Shown here piece by piece: positions 16,552 to 27,255 of a stretch of DNA of 64,000 nt. Both the position numbers and the translations under genes were made by a program. The notes under the pieces were generated by a model that saw only the letters and a program-made list of their open reading frames with translations, was not told the DNA's origin and did no database searches. Origin of the DNA: Rebecca billardiae RCC1528 (taxonomy: Eukaryota; Haptophyta); contig OZ251229.1 of the NCBI GenBank assembly GCA_965240325.2, positions 1,736,001 through 1,800,000 of the forward strand. Direction: 5' to 3'. The number at the start of each line of letters is the position of its first letter. The first letter of the stretch is position 1.

Positions 16552-18171
16552 CTCCCGAGGCGATGCGCCTCCTCCTCAGCGCGCTCGTCGCGTGCGCCGC
16601 GGCGTCGGCGGCGGCGGCCGAGGCGTGCACGGCGTCCGGCCAGGACCCATGGCTCGGCGGCACCCACGCGCACTGCTGCGAGGGCCTCACCGAGTGCAAG
16701 TCTGACTGGGACTCGGACGGCGTGTCGAGCTTCCTCTGCCTCGCGTCGTGCGGCGGTCCGCCGGAGCCGAGCATGTGCACGGGCTCGGCGTCCAACCCGT
16801 GGGCGTCGGGCGCGGAGAAGCTGTGCTGCGATGGCCTGCGCCCGTGCTTCGGCGACTGGAACGCCGACGGCCTCGCCGGCTTCCTCTGCCTCGCAAGCTG
16901 CGACGCGCTGCCCCAAGGCTCGCAGCTCTGCACAGAATCGGGCGCCGACCCGTACTCGAGCGGCGCGATCCGACCGTGCTGCGCCGGGCTCGAGCGCTGC
17001 GTGTACGCGTTCGACGGCCCGACGAAGCCCGCCTCGTGGCAGTGCCTCCCCGACTGCGCCGCGCTGTGGGCGCCGTCCGCGCCGCCCGCGCCTTCGGCGC
17101 CGCCCGCGCCGTCCGCGCCGCCCGCGCCGTCGGCGCCGCCCGCCGTGGAGGCCGGCATCGCCACGTGCGAGTCGGTGGGCGACCCGCACTTCCGCACGTT
17201 CGACGGCGCGCGGTACGACTACCAGGGCCTCGGCACGCACGAGCTGGCGCACGTCCCCGCCAGCGGCCTGCGCGTGCACGCGTACCACTGCCGCTGGGGC
17301 GCCGCGGCCGCCGCGAACGCGGCCGTCGCGTGGACGCTCGGGGCTCACACCTTCGAGCTCTACGGCGACGTGTTGCTCGTGGACGGCGAGGTGCCGCCCT
17401 TCTTCCTGGCGGGGCTCGAGCCGGGCGACGCGCCGAGCGAGGACGGCACGGTGCGCGGCTCGCGATGCGACTACAACCTCGCCGACGGCACGCGGCTCGA
17501 GCTGGGCGGCGGCGGAGGCGCGCTGCTCGACGTTGTGCGCACCACGCTCGGCCGCACGAGCGTGCGCGCGTTCCGCCGCTCGGGCGGCCGCTTCGCCACG
17601 GGGCACTGGTACGACGTGTACGTGCGCACGCCCGAGTCGCACGTGGCCGACGACTCGGGCGTCAACGGCCTGTGCGCGGACCCGCTCGCGCCCGAGCGCC
17701 ACCTGCTGCTCGGCGACGGCCTCTTCAGCGCGGCCGCGGATGCGCACAAGGCGACCGTGGCAGCGTGCGACGCCGCCGCCGCGAACGCGGGCGGCAGCGC
17801 GTGCGAGCGGCCCGGCACGGATTGCTGCCTGATGGACTGGGGCCGGGCGTCCCGGCTGTGCGCACACGTCGCGTGCGACTCCGTCGCGTACCACAGCTGC
17901 CTGTACGACTGCTGCGCCGCCGGCATCGACGAGTGCCGGGGAGCGTACCCCGAGCCCGCGCCGTGCGCTCCTTGCACGCCCCCGTTCGGCGACCCCTGGC
18001 TGAGCTACCCCGAGAAGCTGGGCTGTTGCGAGGGGCTGCAGGAGTGCCTCGGCGACTTTGACGGGGTGCCGCAGACGCCCTGGACGTTCCAGTGCCTCGA
18101 CGACTGCCCGCCGGTGTCCACGGCGCCGTCCGCGCCGCCCGCGCCGTCCGCGCCGCCGGCACCACCGCCCG
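16552..18171 (+). repeat. Tandem gene duplication, right copy
   Basis: Partner of 14652-16271 (offset 1900 bp). Homology starts at ACTCCCGAGGCGATG just before the start codon. The 190 bp between copy 1 and copy 2 is unrelated to the sequence upstream of copy 1. Confidence 0.9.
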
Positions 18172-18641
18172 CGCCGCGCTCGCCGCCGCCGTTGGCAGAT
18201 GTGTACTGCCCCCGCTGCCACGAGGGCGGCGCGTGCAGCGGCGCGTGCTGCTGGACGGACGCGGTGGACATGGGCACGAGCGGCTGCCATCCTGAGTGGA
18301 GTGAGTGGATCTGCCAGAACCGCCCCTCTGGTAACCACGTGTGGTGCGCTGAAGCCGACAGCGGCAGCGGCGTCGGCGACGGCAGCGACGAAGGCGGCGA
18401 TGGCGGCGACGGCGGCGGCTCGGTCGGCGGTTCCGGCGCGGACGACGTCGAGGATCTCGTCTCCGAGTATTGCCCGCGGTGCAACTACGGCGGCGCGTGC
18501 CACAACGCGTGCTGCAGCATCGAGGCAGCGGACGAGGCGATGACTGGCTGCTTCCCCGACTGGCCGGAGATGATGTGCCGGCTGCAGGCCGAGAGCAGCG
18601 CCACCGAGTACCGACTGAAGTACGTCTGGTGCGAGCCGTGA
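16563..18641 (+). CDS. vWD-domain cysteine-rich secreted protein, copy 2, intact
   Basis: 692 residues from ATG 16563 (signal peptide MRLLLSALVACAAASAAAAEA) to TGA at 18639-18641. Order: three Cys repeats (residues about 22-170), Ala-Pro linker (APPAPSAPPAPS), vWD-like domain with GDPHF at about 206, a CC-rich segment, a fourth Cys repeat (CTPPFGDPWL...), a second Ala-Pro linker, then two related Cys modules starting YCPRC (HEGGACSGACC and NYGGACHNACC) separated by a Gly/Asp/Ser-rich spacer. vWD domains mediate disulphide-linked multimers in animal mucins and adhesives, so an extracellular adhesive or mucus-like matrix role is plausible (inference). No intron is needed. A frame extending upstream of 16563 exists but lacks a signal peptide, and the homology to copy 1 starts at the chosen ATG. 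Confidence 0.85.
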   Translation: MRLLLSALVACAAASAAAAEACTASGQDPWLGGTHAHCCEGLTECKSDWDSDGVSSFLCLASCGGPPEPSMCTGSASNPWASGAEKLCCDGLRPCFGDWNADGLAGFLCLASCDALPQGSQLCTESGADPYSSGAIRPCCAGLERCVYAFDGPTKPASWQCLPDCAALWAPSAPPAPSAPPAPSAPPAPSAPPAVEAGIATCESVGDPHFRTFDGARYDYQGLGTHELAHVPASGLRVHAYHCRWGAAAAANAAVAWTLGAHTFELYGDVLLVDGEVPPFFLAGLEPGDAPSEDGTVRGSRCDYNLADGTRLELGGGGGALLDVVRTTLGRTSVRAFRRSGGRFATGHWYDVYVRTPESHVADDSGVNGLCADPLAPERHLLLGDGLFSAAADAHKATVAACDAAAANAGGSACERPGTDCCLMDWGRASRLCAHVACDSVAYHSCLYDCCAAGIDECRGAYPEPAPCAPCTPPFGDPWLSYPEKLGCCEGLQECLGDFDGVPQTPWTFQCLDDCPPVSTAPSAPPAPSAPPAPPPAPRSPPPLADVYCPRCHEGGACSGACCWTDAVDMGTSGCHPEWSEWICQNRPSGNHVWCAEADSGSGVGDGSDEGGDGGDGGGSVGGSGADDVEDLVSEYCPRCNYGGACHNACCSIEAADEAMTGCFPDWPEMMCRLQAESSATEYRLKYVWCEP

Positions 18642-19118
18642 GTTTTCACGCCGGCCGAACGAACGGTGGGACGACCGATAATCGTCATGCAGCATCGTCG
18701 TCAATGATATCCATCTCGAGTAGTATAGCTACCGAACGACTCATTGGCGTGAAAACCCCATTTTCTGGCCTGTCCGGGCGGAAAATCCGGCTGCTCAGCT
18801 CCGCCCCGGACTGGACCCGGACAGCATACGTAGTATCTAGCCAGCTTGCTGCCCGCCCGCGCGTGCACCCCACACCGCTCGCGGTGTGTCCGCCAGTCGC
18901 GCCGCTGGCACTCCTCGCTGTGCATCCGCAGGAGCGCACGCGAGACGCGCGCGTACATTGGACAGGCCGGGCGCGCAAGGGACGTGTCAGCATCATCGTG
19001 CAAGGCCATACATCGGCACAGCGCGCGCACGGCGCTCGCGCGCCGCAGCGCCGCACCTGCAGTCTACCACCGCCTTGCAACGCCCGCACCGACGGCCGCC
19101 GCAGCCACCGCACGCGGC
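18642..19118. other. Intergenic stretch between convergent genes
   Basis: About 480 bp between the 3' ends of the vWD gene (plus) and the ankyrin gene (minus). The part at 18660-18850 is AT-richer than the coding DNA. I see no gene or clear repeat in it. Confidence 0.5.
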
Positions 19119-20393
19119 TCACGGGCGCGTGGGCGCGCGCAGCGGCACTTGCCCGCGTTCGACCGCGCATGGCAGTACGTGCTCCACCCACAGCCGCTGC
19201 ACAGCGCCCGAGTGCACGCCGCCAAACCGCGCGTCCGCGGCCAGCTCGTACCCCAGCGACAGCAGCTCCACAGCGCGAGCGCGCGCGGGTGCTGGGAAGA
19301 GGTGGTGGGTCTTGGGGCTCCACGGGCCGGCTGCGGCGACCACGGCCGCCGCGGCGCCGTGGTGCGGATCCATGGCGAGAGTGGAGTAGGCCAGCGCGAG
19401 GGGCGACGACTTGCCATCGGCGCTGAGGGCGTCGGTGTCGGTGAGCGCGCGCAGCTGCGCCACCGCCTCCGCCTCGCTCAGCAGCTCGACGTGGTGCAGG
19501 GCAGTGGGCCAGTGACACGCGCGCTCGAGCCAGGCAGAGAGCTCGGCATCAAACTCGCCACCCTCCATTCGAGTAGTGTCGCGTAACTTCTGCCGTTCAC
19601 CGAGATCGACCATGCCTTCCCCGCGCAGCGCCTGGGCCTTGCACAGCAGCTGCACCACCTGCAGCCGCTCAGCGGGCGTGTGGTCAGTGCGCTGCGCAGG
19701 TTGCATCCTGATCGCGAATGACAGCAGAGGCAACTGCGTGCGTGGGACAAGGGCGCTTGGGAGCTCGTAAAGCTGCGCAACGATATGCATGTCTGCACGC
19801 GCGCTGAGCAGCAGCTGCACGCACGGCGCGTGCAGCTCGCGCACCGCCTCGAAAAGCGGCGGCGGCATGCCTTCATCTCCGTCGATGCGGTTGACGTTTG
19901 CGCGCGCTGTGATCAGCAGCTGCACGCACTCGGCGTGGCCGAAGGTGCAGCACCCAGAGATGGCCCGAAATCCTTTCGAATCATGCCGGTCGACGCTCGC
20001 GCCTGCGTCGAGCAGGGCGCGCACGCACTCCGCATCGCCTTGCATGGACGCGACGTGGAGCGCTGTCCACGTGTTGCCGGTGATGGCATCCGGGTCAGCG
20101 TTCGCCCGGAGGAGGAGCTGCGCGCATACTGCATGATCGCCGGCGAGACATGCGCAATGCAACGCGTAGCCCTGAAGCTCCTGCTTGCCCTTGATGTGGA
20201 TTCTAGCGCCCGCCTCGAGGAGCAGCCGGGCGCACTCGGCCTGTCCGTTCCCGCATGCGCACATGAGAGCGGTGCCACCGCTTGCGTCGTGGCGGTCGAG
20301 ATCGCCGCCCAGTGCCAGGAGCGACTCGAGCTTGTGCACATCGCCAATTGCGCAAGCGCCCATCATGTCCCACGTCAGCTCCTCGGGAGTCAT
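19119..20393 (-). CDS. Ankyrin-repeat protein
   Basis: 424 residues, ATG at 20393-20391, no intron. Residues about 10-230 hold roughly six ankyrin repeats with the usual GxTALHxAxxxGxxxCxxxLLxAGA pattern (GGTALMCACGNGQAECARLL, TALHVASMQGDAECVRALLD, and degenerate ones after). The rest is helical without a recognisable domain. There is no signal peptide or membrane segment, so it is probably cytosolic. Ankyrin repeats are generic protein-binding surfaces and the partner cannot be told. The start codon lies about 200 bp from the outer end of mobile element B (20598), so its promoter is short or overlaps the element edge. Confidence 0.85.
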   Translation of the reverse strand: MTPEELTWDMMGACAIGDVHKLESLLALGGDLDRHDASGGTALMCACGNGQAECARLLLEAGARIHIKGKQELQGYALHCACLAGDHAVCAQLLLRANADPDAITGNTWTALHVASMQGDAECVRALLDAGASVDRHDSKGFRAISGCCTFGHAECVQLLITARANVNRIDGDEGMPPPLFEAVRELHAPCVQLLLSARADMHIVAQLYELPSALVPRTQLPLLSFAIRMQPAQRTDHTPAERLQVVQLLCKAQALRGEGMVDLGERQKLRDTTRMEGGEFDAELSAWLERACHWPTALHHVELLSEAEAVAQLRALTDTDALSADGKSSPLALAYSTLAMDPHHGAAAAVVAAAGPWSPKTHHLFPAPARARAVELLSLGYELAADARFGGVHSGAVQRLWVEHVLPCAVERGQVPLRAPTRP

Positions 20394-20590
20394 TGCCTCG
20401 GGGCAGAGCCGCCGCTGTGCACGGCGCGCGTCGCGGTCCTCGCGTAGCTTTTGGCGGGAGAATGATGGGCGGCCAAGGACTTTGGCGCCTTCGCGGCGCC
20501 CTCGCCTTGGTCACCAAATGACTGACGCGAGCAGAGCTGCCGGACAGGCATTTCCGGATGCCACACCGTGGAGCGGTACGGTGATACGTA

Positions 20591-20597
20591 CTCATTC
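20591..20597. repeat. Target-site duplication of element B, left (CTCATTC)
   Basis: CTCATTC immediately before the CAAGGGTAG end of element B. The identical 7-mer follows the other end at 30224-30230. Confidence 0.85.
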
Positions 20598-20678
20598 CAA
20601 GGGTAGTCGGAGGGTGAGCAACTCCGCTGGCGACAGCCGCGGAGGTCGGTCGGGCTCTGTTTGCCTCGGCGCCCGGTG

Positions 20679-21277
20679 CAGTAAGGTCTGGCGTTTGCCA
20701 CTGGCGACTGCACACGGCAACAGGGGCGTTTGCGCCCTGTTGTCGTGTGCACACTGGGGCGCAAAAGGGGTCACCCTCAGGGGGTTTCGCACTGCTGTTG
20801 CCGTGTGCACCGGCCCGCTGCACCGGCCCGCTGTGGCCGTGCACACGGCAACAGGGCGCAAACGGCCCTGTTGCCGTGTGCAGGCGTGCATGGCTTGCGA
20901 TGGCAGCCAGCCGTCAGCAGGGCGCCACGCCCACTGTTCGTTGGTAGGCTGGCCCGATGGCGTCGCGGAGCTCACGCGTACGGGGGAGGAGGGCATCGAC
21001 GAGGAGACGACCAAGGGCGAGAAGCAGCAGGGGGCACGCAGCACGGGGCTCGGAGCATGCCGCGAGCACGCGTGCCTCCACACCGTCGCACATCAACCTT
21101 GCTCGTAGCTGTGCGCTGTGCTGCCACTCATCTCACCATCGCCCATGCTACGGGCGCGGCCGGGTGGTGGGCATCTACCTGTCGGCGCAGCACTGGCACC
21201 GGTGGTCGCCAGACACTCCTCGACTTGCTCTGCGCGTCACAGCAAGGAGACGGCAGCGGCACAGCTGTGTGAGCTCG
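20679..21277 (+). repeat. Left terminal inverted repeat of element A
   Basis: About 590 bp matching the reverse complement of 26342-26932 with few differences. It contains two near-perfect hairpins (20711-20749 and 20842-20880), each built from CACACGGCAACAGGG and its complement. Confidence 0.9.
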
Positions 21278-21509
21278 CAGATGAAGTGCTCCTCTGCTTT
21301 GCGAGGCTGAGAGGCTGAGCACGCGTGGCGAGCGCTGGCATTCCCCCGCATTCATGAGACCAACAGGTACATAGCCGTGCCCAGGAGCGCAGGACCAACC
21401 GCCGGGTGCTGCTTCAAACACCTGCGCCCCACTCTGCCGGCAGGCTGAGGGGCGCTCTACTCTATGCTGCACGCGGCAGCAGCAGCTGGGCCGTTGGGAT
21501 GGTCCTGCA

Positions 21510-22870
21510 CGGATGACGGCGGTCGCCGCGGCTGACAGCTTGGTGTCACTGGTTCGAAGGGCCTGGACGACGGACGCGCCGAGCGTGGTGACGCTGCTCG
21601 ATGCGCCCACGGCACTGCCAAGCGCGCTGGAGCCGCTGCCTCGAGCACTACTGTGCCCGCGCCCAGCTTGGGCAGCAGCAGCTGCGCTCAACTCCGCGCC
21701 GCGTGCCGTGGCAGCAGCAGGGATGGTGCCACGGCGGCCGGCGGCGGTCGACGGAGCTGTCGGCTCGGCGGTGCACGCCCGAGGGGCCTGGGCGGTGGGC
21801 GCACCGAACGCGGTGCCGCTGCTCGCCTCGCCCATGGCGCTGGAGCCGCTGCCATCCGACGCTGCTGCGCCCGCGCCAAGCTTGCGCAGCAGCGGCTGCG
21901 CTCGACTCCGCGCCGCGTGGGGCGGCAGCACCAGGGATGGTGCTACGGCGGGCGACGACGGTCGCTAGAGCTGAAAGCTCGGCGGTGCACGCCCGAGGGG
22001 CCTGGGCGGTGGGCGCACCGAACGCGGTGCCGCTGCTCGCCTCGCCCATGGCGCTCGAGCCGCTGCCATCCGACGCTGCTGCGCCCGCGCCAAGCTTGGG
22101 CAGCAGCGGCTGCGCTCGACTCCGCGCAGAGTGCGGCGGCAGCAGCAGGGATGGTGCTACGGTGGGCGACGACGGTCGCTAGAGCTGAAAGCTCGGCGGT
22201 GTGCGCCTGAGGGGCCTGGGCGGTGGGCGCACCGAACGCGGTGCCGCTGCTCGCCTCGCCCATGGCGCTGGAGCCGCTGCCATCCGACGCTGCTGCACCC
22301 GCGCCAAGCTTGGGCAGCAGCGGCTGCGCTCGACTCCGCGCAGAGTGCGGCGGCAGCAGCAGGGATGGTGCCACGGCGGGCGGCGGCGGTCGACGGAGCT
22401 GTCGGCTCGGCGGTGCACGCCCGAGGGGCCTGGGCGCTGGACGCACCGAACGCGGTGCCGCTGCTCGCCTCGCCCATGGCGCTGGAGCCGCTGCCATCCG
22501 ACGCGGCTGCACCCGCGCCAAGCTTGCGCAGCAGCGGCTGCGCTCGACTCCGCGCCGCGTGGGGCGGCAGCAGCAGGGATGGTGCTACGGTGGGCGACGA
22601 CGCTAGAGCTGAAAGCTCGGCGGTGTGCGCCTGAGGGGCCTGGGCGGTGGGTGCATTGAGCGCGCTGACGCCTCTCGCCTCGCCCGGCGCGCTCGAGCCG
22701 CTGCCATCCGATGCTGCCGCGCCCGCGCCCTGTCGCGCCGAGTGCGGCTGCAGCATCAGGGATGGCGCCACGGCGGGCGGGCGGCGGTGCATGCAGCTAG
22801 CAGCTCGGTGCTGCACGCGCGAGGGGCCTGGGCGGCAGACGCGCGCAATGCAGTGACGCTGATGCACGCG
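21510..22870 (+). repeat. 214-bp tandem array, left orientation
   Basis: The landmark GGATGG after CAGCAGCAG occurs at 21721, 21935, 22149, 22363 and 22577 (exact 214-bp steps), then at 22760 after a shortened unit. A degenerate unit precedes the first. The period is not divisible by three and frames change from unit to unit, so this is satellite-like, non-coding DNA. Confidence 0.9.
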
Positions 22871-23680
22871 TCAGGCGCGCTGGCCAGCCCCCGGAGCTGT
22901 TGCTACGACACTTCTTCTGTCCTGCTGCGAGCCGAGCCGCCAGCAGGTTCCGGGGCGGGCAATGCCGGTCAGCTCATATTCATAAGGCCGGCGGCGCATA
23001 CCAGTCGTAGCCCGGCAGGTAGGCGATGCAGAAGTTATCAGCAGCATCATGCATCGTCATCACTACATCAGCATCTGCCTAGACGAGTACGTAAGAACTC
23101 TTTAAATTATCCACGCGTACTACGGCACCGAGCATATATCTCGAATCATCGTCAATCTGCTCCGACTAGCCGTTCAGAGCGGTACTCCGACTACGACGAT
23201 GCATCAGCCAGCTCCGGGGCGGCGGCTGTCCGACACTCTGCCGTCATGTGCGTATATATATATAAGTGACTCTTACTCCACCTAGCGGTCTATCCGGATC
23301 GGTACCCTGGCGGCGGTGTTGTCGTCTGTCCGCCGTCACAGCCTGACTGCTCGCGTAGCTAGTCACTTATCAGTGATGTGATGGTCTCGTCGTCCGCGTC
23401 CGGCCGGACTGTCGCGACGACAAGTCGTGCTGGGCCTGGCGGCTCACAGTGTAAGTTAGTAGAAGCTAACTCATCAATGTAAGAGCATCAGTAGTGAGCA
23501 GCAGCAGTAGCAGCTCGACTGCTGGCGTCATCACCGTGCTACACTCCGGCGCGACACGGTCACGGTCAGCTGGTCAGCAGTCTATACTTATACGCCGGGA
23601 CCGTAGTACTGTAGTAGAGTACGTATGATACGTAGTTTTAACGACGACCGGTCGGCGCGCGTGCCAAGCAGCACTCAGCA
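22871..23680. other. Centre of element A
   Basis: About 800 bp between the two inverted 214-bp arrays. It is noticeably less GC-rich, with many CG/TA-mixed short words and a short TATATATATATA run near 23248. No gene is seen. Confidence 0.6.
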
Positions 23681-23699
23681 CCGCCCGACCACCGCCGCC

Positions 23700-25960
23700 G
23701 GCTTGGCCGTGGCACCTCCCTGCTGCTACCACCGCATGCGGCGCGAAGCCTCCGGAGCGCAGCTGCTGCCAGGCCTGCCAGCTGCAGCCGTGCAGCGGCG
23801 CCGGGGCACGGGCGCAGCGGCATCGGATGGCAGAGGCTCGAGCGCGCTACGGAACGAGGCGAGCGGCTACACCGCGCTCGGTGCGTCCAGCGCCCACGCC
23901 TCTCGGGTGGGCACTGCCAAGCTTTCAGCTGCTGCGGCCGCCCGCCGTGGCACCATCCCTGCTGCTGCTGCCGCACGCGGCGCGGAGTGGAGCGCTGCTG
24001 CTGCTGCCCTGGCCGGGCGCGGGCGCAGCAGCACTGGATGGCAGCGGCTCCAGCGCTATGGGCGAGGCGAGCAGCGGCACCGCGCTCGGTGCGTCCAGCG
24101 CCCAGGCCCCTCGGGCGTGCACCGCCGAGCTGCCGGCTGCAGCAACCACCGCCGCCCGCCGTGCCACCATCCCTGCTGCTGCTGCCGCACGCGGTGCGGA
24201 GTCGAGCGCAGCCGCTGCTGCCCAAGCTGGGCGCGGGCGCAGCAGCGTCGGATGGCAGCGGCTCGAGGCGCCATGGGCGAGGCGAGCAGCGGCACCGCGT
24301 TCGGTGCGCCCACCGCCCAGGCCCCTCGGGCGTGCGCTGCCGAGCCGACAGCTGCGTCGACCGCCGCCGCCCGCCGTGGCACCATCCCTGCTGCTGCCGC
24401 CGCACGCGGCGCGGAGTCAGGCGCGGCTGCTGCTGCCCAAGCTGGGCGCTGGTGCAGCAGCATCGGATGGCAGCGGCTCCAGCGCGCTGCGGGAGGCGAG
24501 CAGCGGCACCGCGCTCGGTGCGCCCACCGCCCAGGCCCCTCGGGCGTGCACCGCCGAGCTTTCAGCTGCGTCGACCGCCGCCACCCGCCGTGGCACCATC
24601 CCTGCTGCTGCCGCCGCACGCGGCGCGGAGTCAGGCGCGGCTACTGCTGCCCAAGCTGGGCGCTGGTGCAGCAGCATCGGATGGCAGCGGCTCGAGCGCG
24701 CTGCGGGAGGCCAGCGGGGACACCGCGCTCGGTGCGTCCAACGCCTAGGCCCCTCGGGCGCACACCGCCGAGCTTTCAGCTCCGTCGACCGCCGCCGCCC
24801 GCCGTGGCACCATCCCTGCTGCTGCCGCCGCACGCGGCGCGGAGTCGAGCGCAGCTGCTGCTGCCCAAGCTGGGCGCAAGCGCAGCAGCGTCGGATGGCA
24901 GGGCTCCAGCGCGCTGCGGGAGGCGAGCGGCGATGGCGCGCTCAGCGCGTCTGCAGCCCAGGCCCCTCGGGCGTGCGCCACCGAGCTGCCGGCTGCAGCA
25001 ACCGCCGCCGCCCACAGTGGCACCATTCCTGCTGCTGCTGCCGCACGCGGCGCGGAGTCGAGCGCCGCTGCTGCTGCTGCCCCAGCTGGGCGTGGGCGCA
25101 CCAGCACCGGATGGCAGCGGCTCGAGCGCCATGGGCGAGGCGAGCAGCGGCACCGCGCTCGGTGCGTCCAGCACCCACGCCCCTCGGGCGCACACCGCCG
25201 AGCTTTCAGCTCCAGCGACCCACGCCGCCCGCCCTGGCACCATCCCTGCTGCTGCCGCCGCACTCGGCGCGGAGTCGAGCGCAGCCGCTGCTGCCCAAGC
25301 TTGGCGCGTGCGCAGCAGCGTCGGATGGCAGCGGCTCGAGCGCCATGGGCGAGGCGAGCAGCGGCACCGCGCTCGGTGCGCCCACCGCCCAGGCCCCTCG
25401 GGCGCACACAGCCGAGTTTTCAGCTCCAGCAACCGCCGCCGCCCACCGTGGCACCATCCCTGCTGCTGCTGCCGCACGCGGCGCGGAGTCTAGCGCAGCC
25501 GCTGCTGCCCAAGCTGGGCGCGGGCGCAGCAGCGTCGGATGGCAGCGGCTCCAGCGCGCTGCGGGAGGCGAGCAGTGACACCGCGCTCGGTGCATCCAAT
25601 GCCCGGGCCCCTCGGGCGCGCACCGCCGAGCTGACAGCTGCGCCGACCCACGCCGCCCGCCGTGGCACCATCCCTGCTGCTGCAGCCAATGCGGCGCGGA
25701 GTCAAGTGCAGCTGCAGCTGGGCCCCAGCTGGGCGCGGGCACAGCAGCACCAGATGGCAGCGGCTCCAGCGCGCTGGGCAGTGCCGTGGTCGTGTGGAGC
25801 AACGTCACGGCGCTCGGCGCGTCCATCGACGAGGCCCCTCGAGCGAGCGACACCGAGCTGTCATCTGCGGCGAAAGCCGTCATCCGCCGCGGGACCATTC
25901 CAGCAGCTGCTGCCGCATGCAGTGCAGACTCGAGCGTGGCTGCCGCTGGTGTTGGCGGCC
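23700..25960 (-). repeat. 214-bp tandem array, right (inverted) orientation
   Basis: The inverse landmark CCATCC occurs at 23953, 24167, 24382, 24596, 24810, about 25023, 25240, 25454 and 25668, with steps of 213-217 and mostly 214 bp. Diverged units lie on both sides. The units are the reverse complement of those at 21510-22870, so the element is a large imperfect palindrome with unequal arms (about 6 versus about 10 units). Confidence 0.9.
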
Positions 25961-26112
25961 CGGATGGGCGCGGGTGCAGCATCATCAGGTGCCAGCGACC
26001 CCATCGCGGCGGGCGCGATGGGCCAGGTCGCTGCGTTTGGCGCGCCATTGCCCAGGCCGTTCAAGCGAGCACCACCGAGCTGTTAGTTGGAGCAACTGCT
26101 GCCGCCCGTCAT

Positions 26113-26188
26113 TATACTGTACGTACTGCTGCTGCAGCATCAACAGCGCTTATACTGTACGTACTGCTGCTGCAGCATCAACAGCGCC
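26113..26188 (+). repeat. Two tandem 38-bp units
   Basis: TATACTGTACGTACTGCTGC... repeated directly at 26113-26150 and 26151-26188 with identical sequence. It lies just inside the right terminal repeat of element A. Confidence 0.85.
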
Positions 26189-26341
26189 GCTGTTACCAGC
26201 AGCGCTGCGCTCGTGTATCCGAAGCAGCGCCGCATTGATGGTCCTGCGGTCTGAGTAGGGGAGTATGCCAGTAGCTCGCATGCACCTGGAGTGCAGTCCA
26301 TGCCTGTACTGCCTCGCCGAGTACTACTAGAGTAGTAGGAC

Positions 26342-26932
26342 CTCATGTGCTCACGCAGCTGTGCCGCTGCCGTCTCCTTGCTGTGACGCGCAGAGCAAGT
26401 CGAGGAGTGTCTGGCGACCACCGGTGCCAGTGCTGCGCCGACAGGTAGATGCCCACCACCGGGCCGCGCCCGTAGCATGGGCGATGGTGAGATGAGTGGC
26501 AGCACAGCGCACAGCTACGAGCAAGGTTGATGTGCGACGGTATGGAGGCACGCGTGCTCGCTGCATGCTCCGAGCCCCGTGCTGCGTGCCCCCTGCTGCT
26601 TCTCGCCCTTGGTCGTCTCCTCGTCGATGCCCTCCTCCCCCGTACGCGTGAGCTCCGCGACGCCATCGGGCCAGCCTACCAACGAACAGTGGGCGTGGCG
26701 CCCTTGCTGACGGCTGGCTGCCATCGCAAGCCATGCACGCCTGCACACGGCAACAGGGCCGTTTGCGCCCTGTTGCCGTGTGCACGGCCACAGCGGGCCG
26801 GTGCACACGGCAACAGCAGTGCGAAACCCCCTGAGGGTGACCCCTTTTGCGCCCCAGTGTGCACACGACAACAGGGCGCAAACGCCCCTGTTGCCGTGTG
26901 CAGTCGCCAGTGGCAAACGCCAAACCTGGCTG
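26342..26932 (-). repeat. Right terminal inverted repeat of element A
   Basis: Reverse complement of 20679-21277. The mirrored hairpins lie at about 26741-26780 and 26861-26901. Confidence 0.9.
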
Positions 26933-27255
26933 CCCGGTGCGAGCGGAGCGGAGCGAGTACTATCAGCGGCGGAGGGCGCTGAGGCCGCGCACGGCGTGAG
27001 GCGCGGCGTCGGCCGAGTCGGTCTGCAGAGGATGCGCGGCGCTCGGCCCGCTGCGCAGCAGCAGTGTGCCTCACTTTGCCCCGAGCGCCGTCCTCCGCGT
27101 CGCCTCCTTCCCGCCTTGGAGCAGCACGCATGTGCGCGCCGCCACCTCGAAGGCGGCACGGGCTTGCTCAGACGACCGCGCGCGCGTGGCGCGCGACTCG
27201 GTCGACTGCGCGCGCGCGCTGCCGCGGTGCAAGGTAGCGCCACCCCATACGCGCG

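Larger units (their letters stand above)
20679..26932. mobile_element. Element A: 6.25-kb inverted-repeat element inside B
   Basis: Ends CAGTAAGGTYTGG / CCAAACCTGGCTG in inverted orientation, flanked by CCCGGTG (20672-20678 and 26933-26939). The duplication can be read as 7 to 9 bp (GCCCGGTGC) depending on where the end is placed. Terminal inverted repeats are about 590 bp (20679-21277 and 26342-26932). Inside lie two oppositely oriented arrays of a 214-bp repeat and a less GC-rich centre (22880-23650). Frames of several hundred codons run through the arrays but carry no transposase features, and 214 is not a multiple of three, so they are not coding. It interrupts element B's left arm: joining the flanks restores a sequence matching the reverse complement of B's right arm around 27911-27945. 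Confidence 0.85.

Noticed and set aside
20711-20880. Evenly placed short repeats suggesting a CRISPR array
   Set aside because: Only two inverted hairpins with unequal spacing, mirrored in the other terminal repeat of a transposon; the genome is eukaryotic.
23625-25578. Two overlapping plus-strand frames of about 600 codons
   Set aside because: They lie in the 214-bp array of element A. The period is not a multiple of three, so the reading frame changes each unit; openness is due to high GC.
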